In this document: positions 44,213-52,310 of the stretch, one piece after another | How the letters are laid out: every line of letters starts with the position of its first letter | Position numbering within the stretch: position 1 is the stretch's first letter | DNA from: Streptomyces sp. V3I8 | GTDB taxonomy: Bacteria; Actinomycetota; Actinomycetes; Streptomycetales; Streptomycetaceae | Assembly: GCF_030817535.1 (NCBI RefSeq) | Contig: NZ_JAUSZL010000002.1 | Location: 6,324,001 to 6,388,000, forward strand | Direction of reading: 5' to 3' | DNA length: 64,000 bases | The notes under the pieces: model-generated | What the model saw: the letters and a program-made list of their open reading frames with translations, nothing else | Told to the model about the DNA's origin: nothing | Database searches by the model: none | Program-made: the position numbers and the translations under genes

Positions 44213-45846
44213 GCACTACGACCACCTCCGACTCGCGCTCGCGCGAGAAGGCGCCGGCCGGCGAGCGGGTCGCCGACTGGGCCGACGGCCGGCTGGGGAT
44301 CTACTCCCTGGCCAAGGCCAACATGCGCAAGATCTTCCCGGACCACTGGTCCTTCATGCTGGGCGAGATCTGCCTCTACAGCTTCCTGATCATCATCCTC
44401 ACGGGTGTGTACCTGACGCTGTTCTTCCACCCCTCGATGAACGAGATCGAGTACCACGGAAGCTACGTCCCGCTCCAGGGGCAGCTGATGTCGGAGGCCT
44501 TCGCCTCCACGCTGGACATCAGCTTCGACGTCCGCGGTGGTCTGCTCATCCGGCAGATCCACCACTGGGCGGCGATCGTCTTCCTGGCCGGCATGTTCGT
44601 GCACATGATGCGCGTGTTCTTCACCGGCGCGTTCCGCAAGCCGCGTGAGATCAACTGGCTGTTCGGCTTCCTGCTGTTCGTCCTGGGCATGTTCACCGGG
44701 TTCACCGGCTACTCGCTCCCGGACGACCTGCTCTCCGGCACCGGTGTCCGCTTCACCCAGGGCGCCATCCTGTCGATGCCGATCGTCGGCACGTACATCT
44801 CGATGTTCCTGTTCGGCGGGGAGTTCCCGGGCGGCGACTTCGTCGCGCGGTTCTACTCGATCCACATCCTGCTGCTGCCCGGCATCATGCTGGGGCTCGT
44901 GGTCGGCCACCTGATCCTGGTCTTCTACCACAAGCACACCCAGTTCGCGGGTCCCGGGAAGACGAACAAGAACGTCGTCGGCATGCCGCTGCTGCCGGTC
45001 TACATGGCCAAGGCCGGAGGCTTCTTCTTCCTGGTCTTCGGGTTCATCGCCATGATGGCCGCGGTCGCGACCATCAACCCGATCTGGGTGCTGGGGCCGT
45101 ACCGGCCGGACCAGGTGTCCACGGGCGCCCAGCCCGACTGGTACATGGGCTTCGCCGAGGGCCTGATCCGGGCGATGCCCGGCTGGGAGATCAACCTCTG
45201 GGGCCACACCCTGGTCCTCGGTGTACTCATCCCGCTGGTGGTCTTCGGCCTCTTCCTGGCGATCATCGCGCTCTACCCGTTCATCGAGTCCTGGGTCACC
45301 GGGGACAAGCGCGAGCACCACATCCTGGACCGCCCGCGCAACGCCCCGACCCGTACGGCCTTCGGTGTCGCCTGGGTCACCGCGTACGTGATCATGCTGA
45401 TCGGCGGTGGCAACGACATCGTCGCCACGCACTTCCACCTGTCGATCAACTCGGTCACCTGGTTCGTCCGGATCGGGTTCTTCGCCGGACCGGTGCTCGC
45501 GTTCATCGCCACCAAGCGGATCTGCCTCGGCCTGCAGCGCCGGGACCGGGACAAGGTGCTGCACGGCCGCGAGTCGGGCATCATCAAGCGCCTGCCGCAC
45601 GGTGAGTTCGTCGAGGTGCACGAGCCGCTCAGCCAGGAGGCCATGCACACCCTCACGGCGCACGAGCAGTACAAGCCGGCCGAGATCGGTGCCCCGGTCG
45701 ACGAGAACGGCGTCGAGCGCAAGGTGAAGGGCCCGCAGAAGCTCCGGGCCAAGCTGAGCAACGCCTACTACGGCGAGGACAGCCAGATCCCGAAGCCCAC
45801 CGCCGAGGAGTACAAGGAGATCACGAGCGGCCACGGCCACCACTGA
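44209..45846 (+). CDS. qcrB: Cytochrome b subunit of the bc1 complex
   Basis: 545 residues. The N-terminal cytochrome b fold has heme b ligands in IRQIHHWAA, FVHMMRVF and later IHILLLPGIMLGLVVGHLILVFYHKHTQ, and the quinol-site PDWYMGF, a PEWY variant. A C-terminal extension of about 130 residues is typical of actinobacteria. Oxidises menaquinol and drives the Q cycle. Overlaps qcrA by 4 nt; a strong terminator follows. Confidence 0.97.
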   Translation: MSTTTTSDSRSREKAPAGERVADWADGRLGIYSLAKANMRKIFPDHWSFMLGEICLYSFLIIILTGVYLTLFFHPSMNEIEYHGSYVPLQGQLMSEAFASTLDISFDVRGGLLIRQIHHWAAIVFLAGMFVHMMRVFFTGAFRKPREINWLFGFLLFVLGMFTGFTGYSLPDDLLSGTGVRFTQGAILSMPIVGTYISMFLFGGEFPGGDFVARFYSIHILLLPGIMLGLVVGHLILVFYHKHTQFAGPGKTNKNVVGMPLLPVYMAKAGGFFFLVFGFIAMMAAVATINPIWVLGPYRPDQVSTGAQPDWYMGFAEGLIRAMPGWEINLWGHTLVLGVLIPLVVFGLFLAIIALYPFIESWVTGDKREHHILDRPRNAPTRTAFGVAWVTAYVIMLIGGGNDIVATHFHLSINSVTWFVRIGFFAGPVLAFIATKRICLGLQRRDRDKVLHGRESGIIKRLPHGEFVEVHEPLSQEAMHTLTAHEQYKPAEIGAPVDENGVERKVKGPQKLRAKLSNAYYGEDSQIPKPTAEEYKEITSGHGHH

Positions 45847-45870
45847 TCCCCGACCTGTCCGCCACGGCAG

Positions 45871-45899
45871 GAGCCCCGTCCATTGCATGGACGGGGCTC
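45871..45899 (+). terminator. Terminator after qcrB
   Basis: A 13-bp perfect stem (45871-45883 with 45887-45899), 3-nt loop, followed by TTTGCC; 25 nt past the stop. Confidence 0.92.
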
Positions 45900-45962
45900 T
45901 TTGCCGTCCCGGAGGCTGGATAGGGTGGACCCACGTCCACGCAACGAACCCAGGAGCGGCAG

Positions 45963-47027
45963 ATGAGCGCTGTGACCCCCGCCGGAGGCGACTTCGCGGC
46001 GGGCCGTTCCTGGCCCGCCCTCCTGAACGGCCTGCTGGACGGGCGCGACCTGAGCGCCGACGACACGGCCTGGGCGATGGACCTGATCATGCGGGGCGAG
46101 GCGACCGACGCCCAGATCGCCGGGTTCGCGGTGGCCCTGCGGGCCAAGGGCGAGACCGTCGACGAGATCTCCGGCATGGTCCGCGCGATGTACGCGCACG
46201 CCAACGTGATCGAGGTGCCGGGGGAGACCGTCGACATCGTCGGCACGGGCGGGGACGGGGCGAAGACCGTCAACATCTCCACGATGTCGGCCGTCGTCAT
46301 CGCCGGTACGGGCGCCAAGGTCGTCAAGCACGGCAACCGCGCCGCCTCCTCCGCGTCCGGCGCCTCGGACGTGCTGGAGAAGCTCGGCGTGAACCTGGAG
46401 CTGACACCGCGGCGGGTGGCCGAGGTGGCCGAGGAGGCCGGGATCACCTTCTGCTTCGCGGTGAAGTTCCACCCGGCGCTGCGCCATGTGGCGGCGGCGC
46501 GGGGACAGCTCGGCATCCGGACGACCTTCAACTTCCTCGGCCCGCTGACCAATCCGGCACGGGTGAAGGCGCAGGCGGTCGGGGTCGCGCACGCGCCCAT
46601 GGCGCCGATCGTGGCCGGGGTCCTGGCCGAGCGCGGCAACTCCTCGCTGGTCTTCCGCGGCGACGACGGGCTCGACGAGCTGACCACCACGGCCACCTCC
46701 CGGGTGTGGGTCGTCCGGGACGGGAAGGTGCGCGAGGAGGCCTTCGACCCGCGGGACGTGGGGATCGAGCTGGTCCCGGTGGAGGCGCTGCGGGGGGCCG
46801 ACGCCTCGTACAACGCGGAGGTCGCGCGGCGGCTGCTGGGCGGGGAGCAGGGGCCCGTGCGGGACGCCGTCCTGCTGAACTCCGCGGCGGCGCTGGTGGC
46901 CCTGTCGCCCGGTTCCGCTCCGCTCGCGGACCAGATCCGGGCGGGGATGGCTCGCGCCGCGGAGGCCATCGACTCGGGGGCCGCCTCGAAGGTGCTGGAG
47001 CGGTGGGTGGCCGCGTCCCACTCGTAG
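45963..47027 (+). CDS. trpD: Anthranilate phosphoribosyltransferase
   Basis: 354 residues, standard length. Transfers phosphoribose to anthranilate in tryptophan synthesis. Motifs: GTGGDG (about 95-100), [21 protein letters not shown] (PRPP and Mg2+ sites), [14 protein letters not shown] and [16 protein letters not shown] 7 nt before the ATG. No other trp gene is adjacent; the link with ctaE-qcrCAB is also seen in mycobacteria. Confidence 0.96.
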   Translation: MSAVTPAGGDFAAGRSWPALLNGLLDGRDLSADDTAWAMDLIMRGEATDAQIAGFAVALRAKGETVDEISGMVRAMYAHANVIEVPGETVDIVGTGGDGAKTVNISTMSAVVIAGTGAKVVKHGNRAASSASGASDVLEKLGVNLELTPRRVAEVAEEAGITFCFAVKFHPALRHVAAARGQLGIRTTFNFLGPLTNPARVKAQAVGVAHAPMAPIVAGVLAERGNSSLVFRGDDGLDELTTTATSRVWVVRDGKVREEAFDPRDVGIELVPVEALRGADASYNAEVARRLLGGEQGPVRDAVLLNSAAALVALSPGSAPLADQIRAGMARAAEAIDSGAASKVLERWVAASHS

Positions 47028-47056
47028 TACGTCGGCTGCCGGCCCGTCGTGGCTGG

Positions 47057-47108
47057 TCGCGCAGTTCCCTGCGTCCCTGGATATCCAGGGACGCAGGGAA
47101 CTGCGCGG
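47057..47108. repeat. Dispersed repeat, inverted pair with matched changes
   Basis: Arms 47057-47078 and 47087-47108 around GGATATCC. Relative to the family, both arms carry the same substitutions (CCCC to CCCT, GCGCC to GCGTC on one arm and the complements on the other), so a perfect hairpin is kept. It probably terminates trpD. Confidence 0.88.
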
Positions 47109-47165
47109 GTGCCCCCACCGGCCCGCACCCGGCCGTCGTCCTCGTCCCGTATCGCGGACAGCGGG

Positions 47166-47193
47166 TTGCGTCGCGGTGATCGTATGGCAAGAT
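47166..47193 (+). promoter_or_regulatory. Candidate promoter of the SAM-IV leader
   Basis: TTGCGT (47166-47171), a 16-bp spacer and CAAGAT (47188-47193) would start transcription near 47200, at the 5' end of the riboswitch. Confidence 0.45.
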
Positions 47194-47198
47194 GCTGG

Positions 47199-47322
47199 CA
47201 GGTCATGAGTGACAGTCATGAGGCCCCGGCCGACTGTCCGGCAACCCTCCGTCCGTGGCGGGGTGCCCCGGGTGAGGACCAGGTCGTAGGCAGTGAGGTC
47301 TACGGCAAGCGCGGACCCCTCG
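47199..47322 (+). ncRNA. SAM-IV riboswitch
   Basis: The RNA opens GGTCATGAGTGACAGTCATG, followed by GCCCCGGCC, CCGGCAACCCTCC, GGTGCCCCGGGTGAGGACC and GGCAAGCGCGG in the order of the SAM-IV class found in actinobacteria. GGTC at 47201 pairs with the late GACC to close the aptamer. It binds S-adenosylmethionine and usually controls sulfur metabolism genes; here the desulfurase-like gene at 47500 follows. The downstream pair GGACCCCT (47313-47320) and AGGGGTCC (47346-47353) may form the switching hairpin. Boundaries are approximate. Confidence 0.85.
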
Positions 47323-47375
47323 CCGCTCGCTGGAGCGGGGACACCAGGGGTCCTGGTCGTTCGAGGGAGCCTTAC

Positions 47376-47396
47376 ATGAGCAAGCGAATGCGATAG
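47376..47396 (+). CDS. Six-codon leader ORF (MSKRMR)
   Basis: ATG-AGC-AAG-CGA-ATG-CGA-TAG, with GGGAG 6 nt upstream. It lies between the riboswitch and the desulfurase gene, 104 nt before that start. Two Met codons in six fit a sulfur or methionine control role, but this is inference. Confidence 0.5.
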   Translation: MSKRMR

Positions 47397-47499
47397 GGCG
47401 CCGAGCCCCACCTCCGCGTATCCCCTTCCCCGTTCACCTTCCCTGTGCCGAGCCCCGTCCGCCGGCCCAGTGACTCCGCCTGCCCCACAGGAGCCCGCC

Positions 47500-48897
47500 A
47501 TGTCTGTCTCCACCGCTGCCGCCGACCGGACCGCCCCCTGCGCCACCGGCACCTCCGCGCCCCTGCCCGTCCTCGGCCGCGACGTCACCGTCCCGCTCGT
47601 GACCGGCGGCGAGGTCACCTACGCCGCCCTCGACTACGCCGCCAGCGCCCCCGCCCTCCAGCGCGTGTGGGACGACGTGGCCGCGTACGCCCCGTACTAC
47701 GGCAGCGTGCACCGCGGGGCCGGATACCTCTCCCAGCTCTCCACGGACCTCTTCGAGAACGCCCGCAGGACCGTGGGCGAGTTCCTCGACTGCCGCGGCG
47801 ACGACGAGGTCGTCTTCACCCGGTCCACCACCGACTCGCTGAACCTCCTCGCCGCCGCCCTGCCCGCCGACTGCCGGGTCTTCGTCTTCGAGACCGAGCA
47901 CCACGCCTCGCTGCTGCCGTGGCGCGACGCCCGCGTCACCTACCTCGACGCCCCGCGCACCCCGGGCGAGGCCGTCGCCACGCTGGAGCGGGCCCTCGCC
48001 GACCGCGACCCGCGGGGCCCGGCCCTCGTGTGCGTCACGGGCGCCTCGAACGTCACCGGCGAGCTGTGGCCCGTACGGGAACTGGCCGCCGCCGCCCACG
48101 CGCACGGCGCCCGGATCGTGCTCGACGCCGCCCAGCTCGCCCCGCACCACCCCGTCTCCGTACGGGACCTGGACGTGGACTGGGTCGCGTTCTCCGGGCA
48201 CAAGCTGTACGCGCCGTTCGGCGCGGGCGTGCTCGCGGGACGCTTCGACTGGCTGCGCGAGGCCGACCCGTACCTCGCCGGCGGGGGCGCTTCGCGGAAG
48301 GTGTCGCGGCGTACGGACGGCGGTGTCGACGTGGAGTGGCACGAGAGCGCCACCCGCCACGAGGCCGGCTCGCCCAATGTCATCGGCGCCTACTCCATCG
48401 CCTCCGCGTGCAGGGCCCTCACCGAGGCCGGTTTCGACACGCTGGTCGCCCGCGAGCAGCACCTCGTGGACACCGTCCGCCGGGGCCTCGCCGAGGTGCC
48501 CGAGGTCCGCGTGCTCTCGCTCTTCGGTGACGACGCCCCGCGCGTCGGTGTGATCTCCTTCGTCGTCGAGGGCTGGAACAGCTCGCACTTCGCCGCCGCG
48601 CTCTCCGCCGAGTACGGCATCGGCGTCCGCGACGGCCTCTTCTGCGCCCACCCGCTCGTCCGTACGCTCCTGGGCAGCGACCCGCAGGCGCAGGGCGAGT
48701 GCGGTGCCCCCGAGGCCGCGCCCGGCGAGAAGTCGCTGAACGCCATCCGCGTCAGCTTCGGCGCCGGCACCCCCGACGAGCACGTGGACCGCTTCCTGCG
48801 GGCGGTGCGGGAACTCGTCGAGGACGGTGCCCGCTGGAACTACCGCACCGAGGACGGCCGCTGCGTCCCGGCCACGGCCACCGGTTCGCCCGCCTGA
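47500..48897 (+). CDS. Cysteine desulfurase-like aminotransferase class V enzyme
   Basis: 465 residues. PLP lysine in VAFSGHKLYAPFGAG (about residue 238); SufS-type catalytic cysteine loop GVRDGLFCAHPL (about 376-387). Other family marks: LDYAASAPALQRV, HRGAGYLSQ, FTRSTTDSLN, ETEHHASLLPW. This suggests release of sulfur from cysteine or a related C-S lyase reaction. AGGAG 7 nt before the ATG. The SAM-IV riboswitch upstream implies it is expressed when SAM is scarce, linking it to methionine or sulfur supply. No SufU or SufBCD genes are near. Confidence 0.9.
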   Translation: MSVSTAAADRTAPCATGTSAPLPVLGRDVTVPLVTGGEVTYAALDYAASAPALQRVWDDVAAYAPYYGSVHRGAGYLSQLSTDLFENARRTVGEFLDCRGDDEVVFTRSTTDSLNLLAAALPADCRVFVFETEHHASLLPWRDARVTYLDAPRTPGEAVATLERALADRDPRGPALVCVTGASNVTGELWPVRELAAAAHAHGARIVLDAAQLAPHHPVSVRDLDVDWVAFSGHKLYAPFGAGVLAGRFDWLREADPYLAGGGASRKVSRRTDGGVDVEWHESATRHEAGSPNVIGAYSIASACRALTEAGFDTLVAREQHLVDTVRRGLAEVPEVRVLSLFGDDAPRVGVISFVVEGWNSSHFAAALSAEYGIGVRDGLFCAHPLVRTLLGSDPQAQGECGAPEAAPGEKSLNAIRVSFGAGTPDEHVDRFLRAVRELVEDGARWNYRTEDGRCVPATATGSPA

Positions 48898-48921
48898 GCG
48901 GAGACCGCCTTCAGAAGGCGC

Positions 48922-49056
48922 GCATACCGGTTGGGCGGCCTTCGAGGGGGCCGGCTTTCCGGGAGCGCGGATACCGGTTGAGCTGTCTTCGCTGAGCCGG
49001 CTCTTCGGGGGGCATACAGGTTGGGCTGACTTCGGCCGGGCCGTTTTTCAGGGGCG
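48922..49056. repeat. Three imperfect tandem repeats of about 45 bp
   Basis: Copies begin GCATACCGGTTGGG (48922), GGATACCGGTTGAG (48969) and GCATACAGGTTGGG (49012); each continues with a CTTCG core and a GGCCGG or GGCCG segment. Periods are 47 and 43 bp. No open frame or known RNA fits; the third copy runs into the dispersed repeat at 49050. Confidence 0.75.
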
Positions 49057-49071
49057 CGGGGAACTGCGCGA
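49050..49071 (+). repeat. Dispersed repeat, single copy
   Basis: One element with the full extension CCAGCCCCCACCGGGG, between two convergent genes. Confidence 0.85.
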
Positions 49072-49137
49072 CCAGCCCCCACCGGGGCCGCCCCCGACAC
49101 ACGACCAGACAGCCCTGCCCCCCGCCCCCCGGGGGGC

Positions 49138-49419
49138 CTAGTTGTCGCCCCCGATGGCGAACGCGGCCTCCAGGTCGTGCTGCGAGTACGTGCGGAACGC
49201 CACGTGCGTGTCCGTGCCCTCGACCCCCGGGATCTTGCTGATCATGCCGGGGATGACGTCGGCCAGGTCGTCATGGGCCCGCACCCGGACCATGGCGATC
49301 AGGTCGTACGTGCCGGTCACGGAGAAGACCTCGCTGACGCTGTCCAGCGCCGCGATCGACTCGGCGATCTCGGGAATCCGGTCCACGCTGGTCTTGATGA
49401 GCACGATCGCGGTGATCAC
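49138..49419 (-). CDS. Stand-alone Lrp/AsnC ligand-binding (RAM) domain protein
   Basis: 93 residues, the C-terminal effector domain of Lrp/AsnC regulators without the helix-turn-helix: MITAIVLIKTSVDRIPEIAESIAALDSVSEVFSVTGTYDLIAMVRV.... Such proteins form rings that bind amino acids and may modulate other regulators. GTG start overlaps the rhomboid stop by 4 nt (GTGA), so the two are co-translated. Confidence 0.92.
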   Translation of the reverse strand: MITAIVLIKTSVDRIPEIAESIAALDSVSEVFSVTGTYDLIAMVRVRAHDDLADVIPGMISKIPGVEGTDTHVAFRTYSQHDLEAAFAIGGDN

Positions 49420-50174
49420 GGCTGGTTTTCTCCCTCGGTGGCCGTCGCTGGGGATTTCACTCTAGCCGGACGCCCGTACCGCACCCACGCGTAGAGGAAC
49501 CCGGCGGAGAAGCCCAGCAGGTGCGCCAGATAGGCGACCCCGGGCCCCTGGGTCGCGCGCCCCGCGGCCAGCCACTGCAGGGACACCCAGAACGGCAGCA
49601 CCACCCAGGCGGGGAACCGCAGCGGCAGGAAGAAGAGGAACGGGAAGAGACTGGTCACCCGGGCTTTGGGGAACAGGTACAGGAACGCGCCGAGGACCGC
49701 GGAGATCGCCCCCGAGGCGCCGACGAGGGTCTGCGCCGAGCCGGCGTGGGCGCCCGCGTAGCCCAGCAGGGCGAGGTAGCCGCAGCCCAGGTAGAAGAGA
49801 GCGAACCGGAAGCGGCCCATCCGCTCCTCGGTCATCGCTCCGAAGACGTAGAGGAAGAGCATGTTCCCCAGCAGATGCAGCCAGCTGCCGTGCACGAAGA
49901 GCGCGGTGGCCGGGGTGCCGAGGGCCCGCGGTCTCCCCTGGAACAGCTCGACGGGCACCACCCCCCACCGCTCGAAATAGGCCCGCTGCGCGGAGAGCAG
50001 CTCGTCGCCGGTGCCGTACGCGGGACCGAGCCCCGAGGCCGGACCGATCACGAAGACCAGACAGCACACGGCGATCAGCCCGTGGGTCACCGGAGCGGAC
50101 TGACCCCGCAGGGCTCCGACCGTCCTGACCGTCCCGGCCGCCCTGCCGGTGGACCTGCCCCAGTTGCCGAACAT
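49416..50174 (-). CDS. Rhomboid-family intramembrane serine protease
   Basis: 252 residues with six or seven membrane helices. Catalytic Ser154 in GASG and His218 in YLAHLLGF form the dyad; HGSWLHLLGN (95-104) supplies the oxyanion region. It cleaves substrates within the membrane; target unknown. Start at MFGNWGR; the ribosome binding site is weak. Confidence 0.93.
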   Translation of the reverse strand: MFGNWGRSTGRAAGTVRTVGALRGQSAPVTHGLIAVCCLVFVIGPASGLGPAYGTGDELLSAQRAYFERWGVVPVELFQGRPRALGTPATALFVHGSWLHLLGNMLFLYVFGAMTEERMGRFRFALFYLGCGYLALLGYAGAHAGSAQTLVGASGAISAVLGAFLYLFPKARVTSLFPFLFFLPLRFPAWVVLPFWVSLQWLAAGRATQGPGVAYLAHLLGFSAGFLYAWVRYGRPARVKSPATATEGENQP

Positions 50175-50331
50175 GAGCAGAGCATGACGTAACGGGACCG
50201 AACCGCGCAGAGCGCCTCGCCGCTTTCGGTGGACGGGCGTCGAGTACCCGCCAGGCCGTAGGGTTACGAGCCATACGCTCCAGGGAAACTGGTGCGACAC
50301 GCAGACTTACGGAAAGAGAGCGACTGCCACG

Positions 50332-50571
50332 ATGACGGTTCCCCTCCCGACCGCCGAGACCCGGTGGCGCTGCACGCTCTGCGGCAACCTCACGCGCTTC
50401 GACGTGACGCGTTCGTCGAAGGTCGTCGAGTACGTGCACCTGGATCTGGCCGGGGAGCCCAGCGTCGAGGAGCGGGACGTGGTCAGTGAGACCATCGAGT
50501 CCGTGCGCTGCCGCTGGTGCAACGCGGTGGATCAGGTGGAACTGGTGGACAGGCCGGGCGCCCGCTCCTGA
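50332..50571 (+). CDS. Small zinc-ribbon protein
   Basis: 79 residues with CTLC (about 14-17) and CRWC (about 60-63), spaced for a single zinc ribbon; GETS-like negatively charged middle. RBS-like GAAAGAGAG 12 nt upstream. Function unknown; the next gene, encoding a NYN protein, begins 36 bp later and is probably co-transcribed. Confidence 0.8.
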   Translation: MTVPLPTAETRWRCTLCGNLTRFDVTRSSKVVEYVHLDLAGEPSVEERDVVSETIESVRCRWCNAVDQVELVDRPGARS

Positions 50572-50606
50572 CGGGAGCGGGCCCCGCACGGACGATGGGG
50601 TGAAGG

Positions 50607-51956
50607 ATGGTGGAGACCGCAGGCGAGGAGCCGGAGGACGGCGACGCCGAGGTGCTCGACCGTCCGCTGCCCGACGGCGTGCGCCGCAGGGTCGTGCAGA
50701 TCGTCTCGGACGGCTTCGGCGGCCTGACCGTGTCCGAACTGCCCACCCAGCTGCGGCAGTACGCCCGGTTCGCCCCCAACCGCCGTGCCAAGTTCGCCGG
50801 TACCGCGATGGCGGCGGCGATGGAGACCGACCCGCTCTTCAGGCAGCGCATCGCCGAGAAACTCAGGGACGCGCAGCCCGAACTGGCCGGCGCCCTCGAC
50901 TCCGGTGCGCCGCCCCCGGCCGCGGATCCGCTGGACGTGGCGGCCGTGGCCTACGTGCTGCGGCCCCCGGGCTGGGTGAAACTGGTGACCGCCGCGGGCG
51001 AGGAGGCCCTGCGGGCGGACGCCGAGCGGGCCGACGAGGAGAGCCGCGCCGAGCTGGAACGGCTGCGCGAGGAGCTCGCCGAGGCCCGTGGCCAGACCCG
51101 TACCGAGACGGAACGGCTGCGCACCGAACTGGACGCGGCGAAGAAGGAAGCGGAATCGCTTCACCGCAAGCTGCGCGGGGCCCTCAGCGACGTCAAGCGC
51201 GGCGAGGCGGCCCTGCGCAAGCTGCGCGCCGAGATGGAGTCCGCGCGCGGTGAGGGGCAGGCCCAGCTGTCGGCCGCCGAGAGCGAGAGCCGGCGGCTGA
51301 AGCAGCGGCTCACCGAGGTCGAGGCATCCCTGGAGGCCACCCGCCGCGCGGCCCGCGAGGGGCGCAGCGTCGAGGACATGCGCGTACGGCTGCTCCTGGA
51401 CACCGTGCTCGACGCGGCGCAGGGGCTGCGGCGCGAACTGGCCCTGCCGCCGGTGTCGGTGCGGCCCGCGGAGACCGTGGACGCGGTGGAGCCGGGGCGC
51501 ATGACACCGAAGGACATCGCGGCCCGGGCGCTGTCCGACAGCGACCCCGCCGTCCTCGACCAGTTGCTGGCGCTGCCGCAGGCGCACCTGGTCGTCGACG
51601 GCTACAACGTCACCAAGACCGGCTATCCGCAGATGCCGCTGGAGAAGCAGCGGCTGCGCCTCCTCGGCCAGCTCTCGCAGCTCGCCGCGCAGACCGGCGC
51701 CGAAGTCACCTGTGTCTTCGACGGGGCCGAGCTGGCCGCGCCGGTACTGCTCGCGCCGCCGCGCGGGGTGCGGGTGCTGTTCTCCAAGCCGGGCGTCACC
51801 GCGGACGAGTTGATCCGCCAGCTGGTGCGCGCGGAACCGCCGGGGCGGCCCGTCATCGTCGTCTCCACCGACCGGGAGGTGGCCGACGGCGTGGCGGCCG
51901 CGGGTGCCCGTCCGGTGGCCTCCGCGGTGCTGCTCAAGCGCCTCTCGCGGGGTTGA
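50607..51956 (+). CDS. NYN-domain (YacP-like) putative RNA-binding/ribonuclease protein
   Basis: 449 residues. The N-terminal helical region (1-130) is followed by a long coiled coil (about 130-260: ELERLREELAEARGQ and on). The C-terminal NYN/PIN-like domain (about 325-445) starts LVVDGYNVTKTGYP, holding the first acidic active-site residue, with VTCVFDGAE and VIVVSTDREVADGV giving the others. Similar to YacP/Rae1 nucleases. Probable RNA-processing role. AAGG 2-5 nt before the ATG. Confidence 0.88.
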   Translation: MVETAGEEPEDGDAEVLDRPLPDGVRRRVVQIVSDGFGGLTVSELPTQLRQYARFAPNRRAKFAGTAMAAAMETDPLFRQRIAEKLRDAQPELAGALDSGAPPPAADPLDVAAVAYVLRPPGWVKLVTAAGEEALRADAERADEESRAELERLREELAEARGQTRTETERLRTELDAAKKEAESLHRKLRGALSDVKRGEAALRKLRAEMESARGEGQAQLSAAESESRRLKQRLTEVEASLEATRRAAREGRSVEDMRVRLLLDTVLDAAQGLRRELALPPVSVRPAETVDAVEPGRMTPKDIAARALSDSDPAVLDQLLALPQAHLVVDGYNVTKTGYPQMPLEKQRLRLLGQLSQLAAQTGAEVTCVFDGAELAAPVLLAPPRGVRVLFSKPGVTADELIRQLVRAEPPGRPVIVVSTDREVADGVAAAGARPVASAVLLKRLSRG

Positions 51957-52310
51957 GATCCGCCCTGGGCGGGCAGTTCCATGACGTCGGTGAACCCATG
52001 GCGCCGTTCTGCCCCGTACGTCACATAGATGACGTACGCACCAAGAGCAACACATGGTCGTCTTGCCCCAATTGGCGAAACCTTTACGCAACGTAGCGTC
52101 AATCGAACGTTACTGCACGTGAGTTGAGTGCAAAGAATGCGACCGGTGACCGAGATTTTTCCTGAGAGGATTTGAACTGATCACAGGGTCATCACTAGGG
52201 TCAGGCCTCGAACCTCCGCTCGGGTGATCACTCATCGGGAGTGACGGCGGAGGGGCACCGCACACCGGCGTCTTCGGTGGGCGGCTGAGGTAATGAAGGA
52301 GCTCGCCTCC
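51957..52310 (+). promoter_or_regulatory. Long leader before the first NlpC/P60 gene
   Basis: 354 bases without a gene. With the promoter at 52072-52099 the transcript would have a leader of about 205 nt containing repeated TGATCAC (52178, 52226) and CGGGTGATCACTCATCGGGAGTGA. It could be a structured regulatory RNA; I cannot match it to a known class. Confidence 0.45.
52072..52099 (+). promoter_or_regulatory. Candidate promoter for the first NlpC/P60 gene
   Basis: -35 TTGGCG (52072-52077), 16-bp spacer, -10 TAGCGT (52094-52099). Confidence 0.55.

Noticed and set aside
52140..52310. c-di-AMP (ydaO) riboswitch before the NlpC/P60 gene
   Set aside because: The consensus segments of that class are not visible; only unclassified pairing potential remains.
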